A stretch of DNA of 6,320 nucleotides from Dysgonamonadaceae bacterium (GCA_031255425.1 JAIRSN010000140.1:1-6320), one strand, 5' to 3'; shown: positions 1 to 5,855, numbered from the stretch's first letter. Notes: generated by a model from the sequence alone, not told the origin. Program-made: numbers and translations.

Positions 1-96
1 TCGGCTTTTCTGATCTGGTATTGGGGCGTATCGCCCGTTTATGTGATTCTGATAGCGGCTCTGGGGGGTATCGCCTGGGGGAAATTAAGAAGATAA
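1..96 (+). CDS. C-terminal end of a membrane protein, probably a chromate transporter (partial)
   Basis: The first 31 codons are in frame 1 and end at TAA 94-96; the 5' part lies outside the window. The residues are almost all hydrophobic, with a possible short turn (GVSP) and a final membrane segment (VYVILIAALGGIAW), followed by a short basic tail (GKLRR) expected in the cytoplasm. A tail of this kind, with an aromatic-VSP turn and a glycine-containing last helix, is typical of ChrA-family chromate/sulfate transporters, where VSP or VNP precedes the final helix. That match comes from memory of the family and rests on 31 residues, so another polytopic membrane protein is possible. It is followed by two hairpins and a terminator, so it is the last gene of its unit. 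Confidence 0.5.
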   Translation, partial: SAFLIWYWGVSPVYVILIAALGGIAWGKLRR

Positions 97-105
97 GCAG
101 GGAAT

Positions 106-142
106 GCCGGGGAACCCCGGCCAAAGATACCGGGCTTTCCCG
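106..142. other. Two GC-rich hairpins downstream of the membrane protein gene
   Basis: A perfect 7-bp inverted repeat GCCGGGG (106-112) / CCCCGGC (115-121) has a 2-base spacer, starting 10 bases after the stop codon. A second small hairpin, CGGG (131-134) / CCCG (139-142), follows. Neither has a proper T-run, so they may stabilise the 3' end of the mRNA rather than terminate it. The role is inferred; the inverted repeats are directly visible. Confidence 0.45.
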
Positions 143-154
143 ACTTTAAAACTC

Positions 155-199
155 AAAAGCCCCGAAAATCATTGATTTTCGAGGCTTTTCTTCTTTTTT
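155..199. terminator. Long intrinsic terminator, probably bidirectional
   Basis: Bases 155-170 pair with 174-189 in a 16-bp stem with a 3-base loop. The only plus-strand mismatch is C162/A182, which becomes a G-U wobble in minus-strand RNA, so the fit is best for the leftward tRNA-Phe transcript. In that direction the stem ends in GGGGCTTTT followed by GAGTTTT. In the rightward direction a T-rich tract (186-199) follows, so it can also end transcription of the upstream membrane protein gene. Confidence 0.8.
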
Positions 200-205
200 G
201 CTTCG

Positions 206-278
<73 letters not shown>

Positions 279-294
279 TTCCATTTTGCGGTTG

Positions 295-325
295 CAAAGG
301 TAAATTTTTTTTTTGAATATCCAAA
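295..325 (-). promoter_or_regulatory. Bacteroidota-type promoter of tRNA-Phe
   Basis: On the minus strand, TTTG (complement of 322-325) and TACCTTTG (complement of 295-302) are separated by exactly 19 bases. This matches the Bacteroidota primary-sigma consensus TTTG-N19-21-TAnnTTTG. The predicted transcription start is near 288-289, about 10 bases before the tRNA 5' end at 278. Confidence 0.85.
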
Positions 326-357
326 CAGTTACGGATAAAAAAATACGGAATTTCGGC

Positions 358-365
358 TATCTTTG
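358..365 (+). promoter_or_regulatory. -7 element of the HAD gene promoter
   Basis: TATCTTTG matches the Bacteroidota -7 box TAnnTTTG exactly and lies 28 bases before the ATG at 394, predicting a leader of about 20 nt. No good TTTG is seen at the expected -33 position (about 334-338), so the upstream half is weak. It is divergent from the tRNA-Phe promoter; the two share the region between 295 and 365. Confidence 0.6.
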
Positions 366-393
366 TCAATCTTTTTAATTTTAATGTAAAATA

Positions 394-1047
394 ATGGAGA
401 ATATGAAAAACAGGGTCGCTTTTCTTTTCGATTTGGATGGCGTAATTATCGACACGGAATCGCAATACAATGTCTTCTGGAATAAAATGGGGACGGTTTA
501 TCAGTTGGGTATTAATAACTTTGAACAACAGGTCAAAGGCATTCCCTTGTCGAATATTATATCGCGGTATTTTTCCCATTTGCCGGAGGAAACACAAAGG
601 CAGATAGCAGCCGACAGTCGCACGTTCGATGCTCAAATGGATATAATTGCCGTCCCGGGAGCGCTGGAGTTTTTGGCGGAACTCAAAAAAACCGGAAGAA
701 AAACCGGATTGGTCACCAGTTCGGACGACGAAAAGTTAGCCACGGTGTTCCGCGCCTTGCCCATCAAAGGCTTTTTCGATACCATCGTCTCTGCGGATAG
801 AATCACGTTCGGGAAACCTCACCCGCAATGCTATTTGTTAGCCGCTGACGATTTAAACGCCGCGCCTGAAGACTGTTTCGTCTTCGAGGACTCTTTCAAC
901 GGCATCCGGGCGGGAAATGCGGCCGGAATGAAAGTGATCGGTCTCGCGACTACCAATCCCCCTGACAGCATCCGGAAAGATTGCATCTGCGTGATTCCTG
1001 ATTTTCAGCACTTTCACGACACCTGCCAATCAACTTTTTTCGCTTAA
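394..1047 (+). CDS. HAD-superfamily hydrolase, beta-phosphoglucomutase-like (subfamily IA)
   Basis: A 217-residue soluble, cytoplasmic phosphatase or phosphoryl-transfer enzyme. All four HAD motifs are present. Motif I is FDLDGVIIDTE, with nucleophile D13 and acid/base D15. Motif II is VTSS (S109). Motif III is the lysine of GKPHP (K141). Motif IV is VFEDSFNGIRAG (E165, D166). Residues about 23-90 form the helical cap typical of the beta-PGM group (DGVIxDTE, GKPxPxxY, EDSxxGxxAGxxAG). Length is normal for the family. The substrate cannot be read from sequence: these proteins include beta-phosphoglucomutases, sugar-phosphate phosphatases and phosphoglycolate phosphatases. The start at 394 fits the promoter at 358-365; an in-frame ATG at 403 is an alternative. 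The C-terminal 30 residues after NPP are poorly conserved in the family. Confidence 0.9.
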   Translation: MENMKNRVAFLFDLDGVIIDTESQYNVFWNKMGTVYQLGINNFEQQVKGIPLSNIISRYFSHLPEETQRQIAADSRTFDAQMDIIAVPGALEFLAELKKTGRKTGLVTSSDDEKLATVFRALPIKGFFDTIVSADRITFGKPHPQCYLLAADDLNAAPEDCFVFEDSFNGIRAGNAAGMKVIGLATTNPPDSIRKDCICVIPDFQHFHDTCQSTFFA

Positions 1048-1082
1048 TCCTTCTTTTATTTTTTTATTCAAAAGATTCTCGC

Positions 1083-1090
1083 TATTTTTG
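1083..1090 (+). promoter_or_regulatory. Candidate -7 element in the HAD-nrnA gap
   Basis: TATTTTTG fits TAnnTTTG. The region 19-21 bases upstream is a T-run (TTTT at 1060-1063) rather than TTTG. If used, transcription would start near 1097 and could produce a short RNA ending at the hairpin at 1155-1176, or lead into the structured RNA downstream. The surroundings are AT-rich, so a chance match is quite possible. Confidence 0.3.
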
Positions 1091-1154
1091 TAATGTTTTT
1101 TAACAAAGAATTGTTCGAAAAACAAGGAATAGGTTTACTTGACATTTTAAAAAA

Positions 1155-1176
1155 AAGAGCGTTCGCTTTTATTCTT
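1155..1176 (+). terminator. Small hairpin followed by a T-rich tract
   Basis: AAGAGCG (1155-1161) pairs with CGCTTTT (1164-1170), including one G-T wobble, around a TT spacer. ATTCTT follows. This resembles a weak intrinsic terminator closing a short RNA from about 1097. It could instead belong to the promoter region of the RNA candidate starting near 1180. Confidence 0.35.
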
Positions 1177-1178
1177 CT

Positions 1179-1418
1179 GCCTGAAACTTAGACAATTTCA
1201 ACGATTACAAGAATAAAGAAAGTGACGTTTCCGCAGAAAGCGTGGGTATGACTTATTTGTAATCGTGGGTAGTCTAAGACCTCAGTACAGTTGGAAAGTC
1301 TCACGCTTTGTCGTTTAATAGAACTTCGCTTCGGGACCCACAGTGAGCCCAACTTACAGAATGAAACAGTTAAAAAGGATAGAAGTATTTCCGGCGATGG
1401 TAAAGGCCGCTTTTTTTT
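1179..1418 (+). ncRNA. Structured non-coding RNA candidate (6S / Bacteroidales-1-like?)
   Basis: About 240 nt with several long complementary segments and a U8 tract at the end. Stem I: CTTAGAC (1187-1193) pairs with GTCTAAG (1272-1278). Inside it, ACGATTACAA (1201-1210) pairs perfectly with TTGTAATCGT (1257-1266), capped by ACGTTTC (1225-1231) / GAAA-CGT (1236-1243). Stem II: GTA-AGTTGG (1285-1294, one bulged C) pairs with CCAACTTAC (1349-1357), and inside it CTCAC (1300-1304) pairs with GTGAG (1343-1347). The ends can also pair: GCC-GAA-ACTT (1179-1189) with AAGT-TTC-GGC (1383-1395). CGGC/GCCG (1392-1395/1406-1409) then precedes T8 at 1411-1418. No plausible protein is encoded. A long independent RNA with closing 5'/3' pairing in Bacteroidales suggests 6S RNA or the Rfam Bacteroidales-1 motif, but I cannot match a consensus. 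It lacks tmRNA, RNase P and SRP signature sequences. Confidence 0.55.
1392..1418 (+). terminator. 3' end of the structured RNA
   Basis: CGGC (1392-1395) pairs with GCCG (1406-1409) around a 10-base loop and is followed by eight Ts (1411-1418). The stem is short, but the uninterrupted T-run after a GC-rich stem fits intrinsic termination. GGTAAAGGC (1399-1407) also has an exact 9-base inverted partner GCCTTTACC at 1496-1504, which could compete with the hairpin in a longer read-through transcript. Confidence 0.5.
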
Positions 1419-1550
1419 GAGCATAAACCAAAACCTTGATGTTAATTCATTGCTCAGAGAAAAAGTCGTTCTCGTGTTTATATAATGTTGTTTCCGCCTT
1501 TACCTGAGCCGGATTTTTATTCAATAAACGGCGTATAAATATCCCGCACA
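1419..1550. other. AT-rich non-coding stretch without a recognised gene
   Basis: I see no convincing open frame with a promoter here. The only structure is an inverted repeat TGAGCA (1418-1423) / TGCTCA (1450-1455) and the GCCTTTACC (1496-1504) that mirrors the terminator region of the RNA candidate. It separates that RNA from the promoter at 1551-1581. Confidence 0.4.
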
Positions 1551-1581
1551 TTGTATCGCAACCAAAAAACGGTTACATTTG
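1551..1581 (+). promoter_or_regulatory. Bacteroidota-type promoter upstream of the hicB-like remnant
   Basis: TTG (1551-1553) and TACATTTG (1574-1581) are 20 bases apart, a good match to the phylum consensus, and the -7 box is followed by the common CA context (GCAC). The predicted start near 1588 gives a leader of about 20 nt to the ATG at 1608. Confidence 0.75.
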
Positions 1582-1607
1582 CACGAAAAACAATTAAAGC
1601 GATTTTC

Positions 1608-1702
1608 ATGAAAAATAGTTTAAAATACAAAGGCTTCGTCGCCACTGGAAAATACAGGATGAAGACAAAGCTATTGAAAAGCGCTTAGAACTTTCATATT
1701 AA
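1608..1702 (+). pseudogene. Frameshifted, truncated HicB-type antitoxin fragment (tentative)
   Basis: The ATG at 1608 opens a 26-codon frame ending at TAG 1686-1688. Its start, MKNSLKYKGFVAT, resembles the N-terminus of Bacteroidota HicB-family antitoxins (typically LxYKGFxGSV followed by an acidic EDE/EDx segment). The acidic segment appears in another frame: from 1658 the codons read DEDKAIEKRLELSY and stop at 1700-1702. Restoring one base near 1647-1649 would join the frames as VATVKIQDEDKAIEKRLE, which aligns with a HicB pattern such as GSVEFSAEDEVFFGKLE. HicB proteins are usually about 100 residues or more, so this piece is both frameshifted and cut to about 31 codons; no hicA is nearby. 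An intact promoter lies upstream. Alternatively, it is a real 26-residue peptide or a chance match, since only about 30 residues support the call. Confidence 0.4.
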
Positions 1703-1715
1703 ATTACTACATTTG
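1685..1715 (+). promoter_or_regulatory. Promoter of the nrnA-glmM-sufE-trmH operon
   Basis: TACATTTG (1708-1715) matches TAnnTTTG exactly and lies 19 bases after TTAG (1685-1688), an imperfect -33 element. Transcription would start near 1722, only about 13 nt before the nrnA ATG at 1735. The -33 half overlaps the end of the hicB-like remnant. Confidence 0.65.
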
Positions 1716-1734
1716 TACAAAAATCAGAAAGACA

Positions 1735-2760
1735 ATGCTTAATAAAATCATTTCGGAGAGCAACATTCAGAAGGCTAAAAAGTTAATTGACAAATCCGAT
1801 AAAATCATCATTATTACACATATATCGCCCGATGGTGATGCGATTGGGTCGTCCTTGGCGCTGTATCATTTCCTGCTTCAGACAGGTAAATCGGTGAACG
1901 TCGTGGTTCCCAATAACTTTCCGGGATTCCTGAAATGGTTGAAAGGCGCGAAGGATATTGTCGTAAAAGAATGGAAAGAAAACCTTGTCCGGGAATTGCT
2001 CGACGCGGCCGATCTGATTTTCTGCCTGGATTTCAGCATCCCCAAAAGAATTGACCAGTTGGGACCGATGGTCGAACGGTCCGCCGCGCCCAAAATTATG
2101 ATCGATCACCACCTCCATCCGGAACATTTCTGCGATGTCACAATCTCTCATCCGGAAATATCTTCGACAAGCGAATTGATCTTCCGCTTTATCTGCCGTC
2201 TGGGGATGTTTGAGCATATCGACAAAAATATCGCCGAATGTATCTATCTGGGAATGATGACCGATACGGGCGCTTTTACCTACAATTCCAATTCGCCTTA
2301 CATCTATTATATCATCAGCGAACTGATCGAAAAGGGTATCGACAAGGACGCCATTTACGACAAGGTGTACAACGCCTACTCGGAATCCCGCCTCCGTATG
2401 CAGGGGTATCTCCTGTGCGAAAAGATGAAGCTCTTTAAGGAATACCGGGCGGCGCTGATCGTACTCTCGCGCGACGAACAGAAAAAGTTCCAGTGGAGAA
2501 AGGGCGATACGGAAGGCGTTGTCAATATCCCGTTAAGCATCGAAAACATAATCTTTTCGGTATTTATCCGGGAAGACGAAAATATGATAAAAATCTCGCT
2601 CCGTTCCAAAGGCACCTTTCCTGCCAACCGGTTCGCCGCCGAAATATTCAACGGGGGCGGTCATCTGAATGCCTCCGGGGGAGAATTTTTCGGGTCATTG
2701 GAAGAGGCGGTCACGCTGTTTGAAGAAGCCTTGCCGAAATATGCCGAGTACTTATCCTGA
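1735..2760 (+). CDS. nrnA: DHH/DHHA1 phosphoesterase, NrnA-like (nanoRNase / pAp phosphatase)
   Basis: A 341-residue cytoplasmic enzyme of the DHH superfamily. The N-terminal DHH domain contains all metal ligands: THISPDGDAIGSS (H29, D33, D35), CLDFS (D99), IDHHLHP (D124, H125, H126) and MMTDTGAF (D177). The C-terminal DHHA1 domain carries the substrate-binding FNGGGHLNASGGEF (306-319). This order and length are those of bifunctional oligoribonuclease/pAp phosphatases, which degrade 2-5 nt RNAs to mononucleotides and hydrolyse 3'-phosphoadenosine 5'-phosphate; many also act on linear dinucleotides from cyclic-di-AMP breakdown. Activity on a particular substrate is inferred. It is the first gene of the five-gene operon, 20 bases after a promoter -7 box, and is followed after 32 bases by the lipoprotein gene. 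The C-terminal residues after GGEF are family-typical. It is intact. Confidence 0.93.
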   Translation: MLNKIISESNIQKAKKLIDKSDKIIIITHISPDGDAIGSSLALYHFLLQTGKSVNVVVPNNFPGFLKWLKGAKDIVVKEWKENLVRELLDAADLIFCLDFSIPKRIDQLGPMVERSAAPKIMIDHHLHPEHFCDVTISHPEISSTSELIFRFICRLGMFEHIDKNIAECIYLGMMTDTGAFTYNSNSPYIYYIISELIEKGIDKDAIYDKVYNAYSESRLRMQGYLLCEKMKLFKEYRAALIVLSRDEQKKFQWRKGDTEGVVNIPLSIENIIFSVFIREDENMIKISLRSKGTFPANRFAAEIFNGGGHLNASGGEFFGSLEEAVTLFEEALPKYAEYLS

Positions 2761-2792
2761 ATTTCAAAATTTGTAAAAAATAATTTCACAGT

Positions 2793-3362
2793 ATGAGAAA
2801 AACCGTCGTTTTTATTTTGCCTGTTATCGTTCTTGCCCTGGCAGGCGTTGCGTGCGACAATCAGAAAAGCCTTCAGGAATACCTGAGGGAAGAAAAAAGA
2901 GATATTGAAAGATATATCGAACGCGAAGGAATCACCGTCCTGAAATCCTATCCGGAAAACGGTGTTTTTAAGGAAAAAGAATTTTTCAAAACCAAAGAGG
3001 GCCTCTACATCCACGTGACCGACAGCGGCACGAATGTCCGGGTGAAACCGCTGGAAGACCAGGTGTTGGTGCGTTTCGATTATTTCTATTACGTCAAAGA
3101 TTTTGTAACGGGAAAAGACACGGCAAGCATTAAAGTGCCTTTTTTCAGCTTGCAGCCGATGGAATTTACCTACGGGCAACCGGGAAGCTATGGGAAAAGC
3201 ACCGACGATTTATCGTGCAACGGCTGGGCGATTCCCCTGACCTACGTCGGGGAAAAGGCGGTCGTCGACCTGATTGTTCCGTCTTCGTTGGGGACTTCTT
3301 CCGACCAGAACAATTTCAATGTCGTTTTCTATAAAAACCTGCGGTATACGGCATTCTATTAA
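2793..3362 (+). CDS. DUF4827-family lipoprotein
   Basis: A 189-residue protein with a lipoprotein signal peptide: basic MRK, hydrophobic stretch 4-18, and lipobox LAGVAC with the lipidated cysteine at 21, followed by DNQKS. The mature part starts with a charged helical segment (EYLREEKRDIERYIEREGI), then VLKSYPENGVFKEKEFFKTKEGLYIHVTDSG, a pattern I recognise from Bacteroidales DUF4827 proteins. The later region (LVRFDYFYYV, PMEFTYGQPG, GWAIPLTYVGEKAVVDLIVPSSLGTSSDQ) resembles the FKBP-like fold found in surface peptidyl-prolyl isomerase relatives. No enzymatic function is established to my knowledge. It should sit in the cell envelope, periplasm-facing or surface-exposed. It lies 32 bases after nrnA and 32 bases before glmM, the arrangement seen in other Bacteroidales, so it may be co-expressed with envelope precursor synthesis. 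Confidence 0.85.
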   Translation: MRKTVVFILPVIVLALAGVACDNQKSLQEYLREEKRDIERYIEREGITVLKSYPENGVFKEKEFFKTKEGLYIHVTDSGTNVRVKPLEDQVLVRFDYFYYVKDFVTGKDTASIKVPFFSLQPMEFTYGQPGSYGKSTDDLSCNGWAIPLTYVGEKAVVDLIVPSSLGTSSDQNNFNVVFYKNLRYTAFY

Positions 3363-3394
3363 ACAACTGTTGATAACTCATAAATTCATAAAAT

Positions 3395-4759
3395 ATGCCT
3401 TTGATTAAATCTATTTCCGGTATTCGCGGCACAATCGGCGGAAAGGCGGGCGAGGGTCTTTCGCCCTTGGACATTCTGAAATTCACCGCCGCTTATGCAA
3501 CGCTTATTCTTTCTAAAAACAATCCCTCCCGGACGATCGTCGTGGGGCGGGATGCGCGTGTTTCCGGCGAAATGGTGCGCCGTATCGTAGCCGGTACCCT
3601 GTCGGGCATGGGCTTGGACGTGGTAGACATCGGCTTGGCGACGACCCCGACCACCGAACTGGCGGTGGTGATGGAAAAGGCGGCGGGCGGCATTATCCTC
3701 ACCGCATCCCACAATCCGAAACAATGGAACGCCTTGAAGTTGCTGAACGAAAAAGGCGAATTTCTGAATGCGGAAGAAGGAAACGAAATTCTCCGGATAG
3801 CCCAAGAGGAAGCCTTTGTATTTGCCGGAATAGACCGGTTGGGAACGATGAGAACGGATACTTCCTACGCGGAAAAACATATCAACCACGTGCTGGCGCT
3901 GAAACTGGTGGACGTGGCATCCATCCGGAAAGCCAACTTTACGGTGGCGGTCGATGCGGTCAATTCGGTGGGCGGCATCGTGATTCCCAGGCTGTTGCGT
4001 GCGTTGGGCGTCGAAAAAATCATCGAACTGAATACCGAACCGACCGGCATTTTCGCCCATAATCCCGAACCGCTCCCCCAGCATCTGACTGAAATTGCGG
4101 AAGTAATGAGAACACAAAAGGCGGATGTCGGTTTTGTCGTCGACCCCGACGTCGATCGCCTGGCCATCGTGACGGAGACCGGCGATATGTTCGGCGAGGA
4201 ATACACGCTGGTTTCGATCGCCGACTACGTGCTGTCGCACACGCCCGGAAATACGGTTTCCAACATGAGTTCAACCCGTGCATTGCGCGACGTAACCGAA
4301 AGATACGGGCAGACATACACTGCTGCTGCGGTCGGCGAAGTGAACGTTGTCGAAAAGATGAAAGAGACGAGCGCCATCATCGGCGGAGAAGGAAACGGCG
4401 GCGTCATTTACCCCGAATCGCACTACGGCCGGGATGCGTTGGTCGGAATCGGGCTGTTCCTGACGCATCTGGCGCAGTCGGGCAAAACAACCGGCGAACT
4501 TCGCGCCGCTTATCCCTCGTATTTCATGGCGAAACAGCGCTTGGAACTGACGCCCGGCACGGATGTCGACGCGCTTTTGGATGCTGTTAAAAAGAAATAC
4601 GCCGCCCATCCGGTCAGCACGATCGACGGGGTGAAAGTAGACTTTCCCGACCGCTGGATCCATTTCCGGAAATCCAATACGGAACCAATAGTACGAATAT
4701 ACACGGAAGCGCCCACGCAGGAAGACGCGGAAAACCTGGCGCGTTCGGTAATGGAATAA
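3395..4759 (+). CDS. glmM: Phosphoglucosamine mutase / phosphohexomutase
   Basis: A 454-residue cytoplasmic alpha-D-phosphohexomutase, full length for the family. The start MPLIKSISGIRGTIGG (RGTIGG binds phosphate) confirms the ATG at 3395. The catalytic phosphoserine loop is GGIILTASHNP with S105. The metal-binding loop is DPDVDR (D250, D252, D254, R255). The sugar-binding loop is GGEGNGG (330-336). The C-terminal phosphate-binding loop is FRKSNTEPIVRIYTE (424-438). GlmM converts glucosamine-6-phosphate to glucosamine-1-phosphate, the step before GlmU on the way to UDP-GlcNAc for peptidoglycan and lipopolysaccharide. The RxSNTEP variant in place of RPSGTEP is common in Bacteroidota, where a single paralogue is often annotated glmM, but phosphomannomutase/phosphoglucomutase activity cannot be excluded from sequence. 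It is third in the operon, followed after 22 bases by sufE. Confidence 0.9.
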   Translation: MPLIKSISGIRGTIGGKAGEGLSPLDILKFTAAYATLILSKNNPSRTIVVGRDARVSGEMVRRIVAGTLSGMGLDVVDIGLATTPTTELAVVMEKAAGGIILTASHNPKQWNALKLLNEKGEFLNAEEGNEILRIAQEEAFVFAGIDRLGTMRTDTSYAEKHINHVLALKLVDVASIRKANFTVAVDAVNSVGGIVIPRLLRALGVEKIIELNTEPTGIFAHNPEPLPQHLTEIAEVMRTQKADVGFVVDPDVDRLAIVTETGDMFGEEYTLVSIADYVLSHTPGNTVSNMSSTRALRDVTERYGQTYTAAAVGEVNVVEKMKETSAIIGGEGNGGVIYPESHYGRDALVGIGLFLTHLAQSGKTTGELRAAYPSYFMAKQRLELTPGTDVDALLDAVKKKYAAHPVSTIDGVKVDFPDRWIHFRKSNTEPIVRIYTEAPTQEDAENLARSVME

Positions 4760-4781
4760 CCCTAAAAACAACTTGTTCATT

Positions 4782-5219
4782 ATGAATACAAAAACAATCG
4801 ACCGGATACAAGAGGAGATCATTGAAGAATTTGCGGCGTTCGACGACTGGATGGATAAATATGCCCTGCTGATTGAAATGGGCAACGCTCTTCCGTCTTT
4901 GGATGCGAAATACAAAACGGAAAACAACCTGATTGAGGGCTGCCAGAGCCGCGTTTGGTTGCATGCCGACAACGAGGAAGGCATGGTAATCTACCGCGGC
5001 GACAGCGACGCTGTAATCGTGAAAGGGATTGTGTCGTTGCTGATTAAAGTGCTTTCCGGCCACACGCCGGACGAGATTCTTTCCACCGACATCTATTTCA
5101 TCAACACCATCGGATTGAAAGGGCACCTCTCCCCTACCCGCTCCAACGGCCTGCTGGCGATGTTGAAACAGATGAAACTGTACGCTCTGGCTTTCAAAAG
5201 CCTTTCTCCCGGCGCCTGA
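4782..5219 (+). CDS. sufE: SufE-like cysteine desulfuration protein
   Basis: A 145-residue cytoplasmic sulfur-transfer protein. SufE accepts persulfide from the cysteine desulfurase SufS and passes it to the SufBCD scaffold during Fe-S cluster assembly. The acceptor cysteine is C54 in NNLIEGCQSRVWL, the SufE signature. Other conserved family features are the N-terminal EEFAxFDDWxDKYxxLIExG helices and the later DIYFINTIGLKGHLSPTRSNGLLAM. An in-frame TTG at 4773 would add three residues (MFI), but the ATG at 4782 is preferred because it matches the usual family start. Other suf genes are absent from the window, so it acts with partners encoded elsewhere, as is common in Bacteroidota. It lies 22 bases after glmM and 10 bases before the methyltransferase gene. 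Confidence 0.94.
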   Translation: MNTKTIDRIQEEIIEEFAAFDDWMDKYALLIEMGNALPSLDAKYKTENNLIEGCQSRVWLHADNEEGMVIYRGDSDAVIVKGIVSLLIKVLSGHTPDEILSTDIYFINTIGLKGHLSPTRSNGLLAMLKQMKLYALAFKSLSPGA

Positions 5220-5229
5220 CCGGTGAAAG

Positions 5230-5772
5230 ATGAGAAAATTACGAATCACCGAGCTGAACCGGATGCTTCCGGACGAATATAAGAAGGCGGAAAAGCTCCC
5301 CCTGATCGTTGTCCTGGACAATATACGGAGCCTTCACAATGTCGGTTCGATATTCCGCACCTCCGATGCCTTTCTGGTCGAATCCGTTTATTTGTGCGGC
5401 ATTACAGCCGTTCCGCCCCATGCCGAAATTCACAAGACGGCCTTGGGCGCCGAGAACACGGTGGACTGGAAGTACTTCGAAAACACCCTGGCTGCCATCG
5501 CCGAACTGAAACAAAAAGGATACTGTCTGGCGGCTGCCGAACAAGCCGAAAACAGTACCCGGCTGGATCAATTCCGTCCGGAAAACAAAAAGCTGGCGAT
5601 TATATTCGGCAACGAGGTGCATGGCGTCAATCAGGAAGTCGTCAATCGGTGCGACTCGTGTATCGAAATTCCCCAATTCGGCACCAAACACTCGCTCAAT
5701 GTCTCGGTCGCTGCCGGGATTCTTATCTGGGACGTCGCTTCTAAGATCTCTGCGGCTCAAAAATCAGTTTAA
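5230..5772 (+). CDS. TrmH/SpoU-family RNA 2'-O-methyltransferase
   Basis: A 180-residue SPOUT-class enzyme that transfers methyl from S-adenosylmethionine to a ribose 2'-OH in tRNA or rRNA. All three SpoU motifs are present. Motif 1 is LDNIRSLHNVGSIFRTSDAF (29-48), with N37 and the catalytic R43. Motif 2 is IIFGNEVHGVNQEVV (124-138). Motif 3 is IEIPQFGTKHSLNVSVAAGI (145-164), forming the trefoil knot that binds the cofactor. There is only a short N-terminal extension and no L30e-like RNA-binding domain, matching the short TrmH-like proteins of Bacteroidota. The target nucleotide cannot be read from sequence; tRNA Gm18 is possible. It is last in the operon, 10 bases after sufE. No clear intrinsic terminator follows; the tandem arrays begin about 85 bases downstream. 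Confidence 0.92.
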   Translation: MRKLRITELNRMLPDEYKKAEKLPLIVVLDNIRSLHNVGSIFRTSDAFLVESVYLCGITAVPPHAEIHKTALGAENTVDWKYFENTLAAIAELKQKGYCLAAAEQAENSTRLDQFRPENKKLAIIFGNEVHGVNQEVVNRCDSCIEIPQFGTKHSLNVSVAAGILIWDVASKISAAQKSV

Positions 5773-5855
5773 ATCAGACGCACTCCCCAAAACCTCATTC
5801 TACCTAATTTTATAAACAAAACAATAAAGAAATTTATCCCGATATCCCAAACTAA

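Noticed and set aside
1179..1418. tmRNA, RNase P RNA or SRP RNA
   Set aside because: The GGAAAGTC at 1293-1300 recalls the RNase P GAGGAAAGTCC motif, but the other conserved blocks are absent. There is no tRNA-like end with a resume tag, and no SRP GGAAGCAGC-type apical loop.
1188..1485. Short open frames on both strands (1188-1424 minus, 1291-1485 plus)
   Set aside because: They lie across the paired stems and terminator of the RNA candidate, have no suitable promoter or recognisable protein sequence, and are better explained as non-coding.
2761..2792. Internal promoter before the DUF4827 gene
   Set aside because: TTTG (2770-2773) and TAATTTCA (2781-2788) are only 7 bases apart, far from the required 19-21.
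3386..4240. Long minus-strand frame of 284 codons
   Set aside because: Antisense shadow of glmM; composition rich in H, R, Q, G, typical of reverse frames of GC-rich coding sequence.
4271..5321. Overlapping minus-strand frames of over 230 codons opposite glmM and sufE
   Set aside because: They oppose two genes with complete catalytic motifs and have no motifs of their own.
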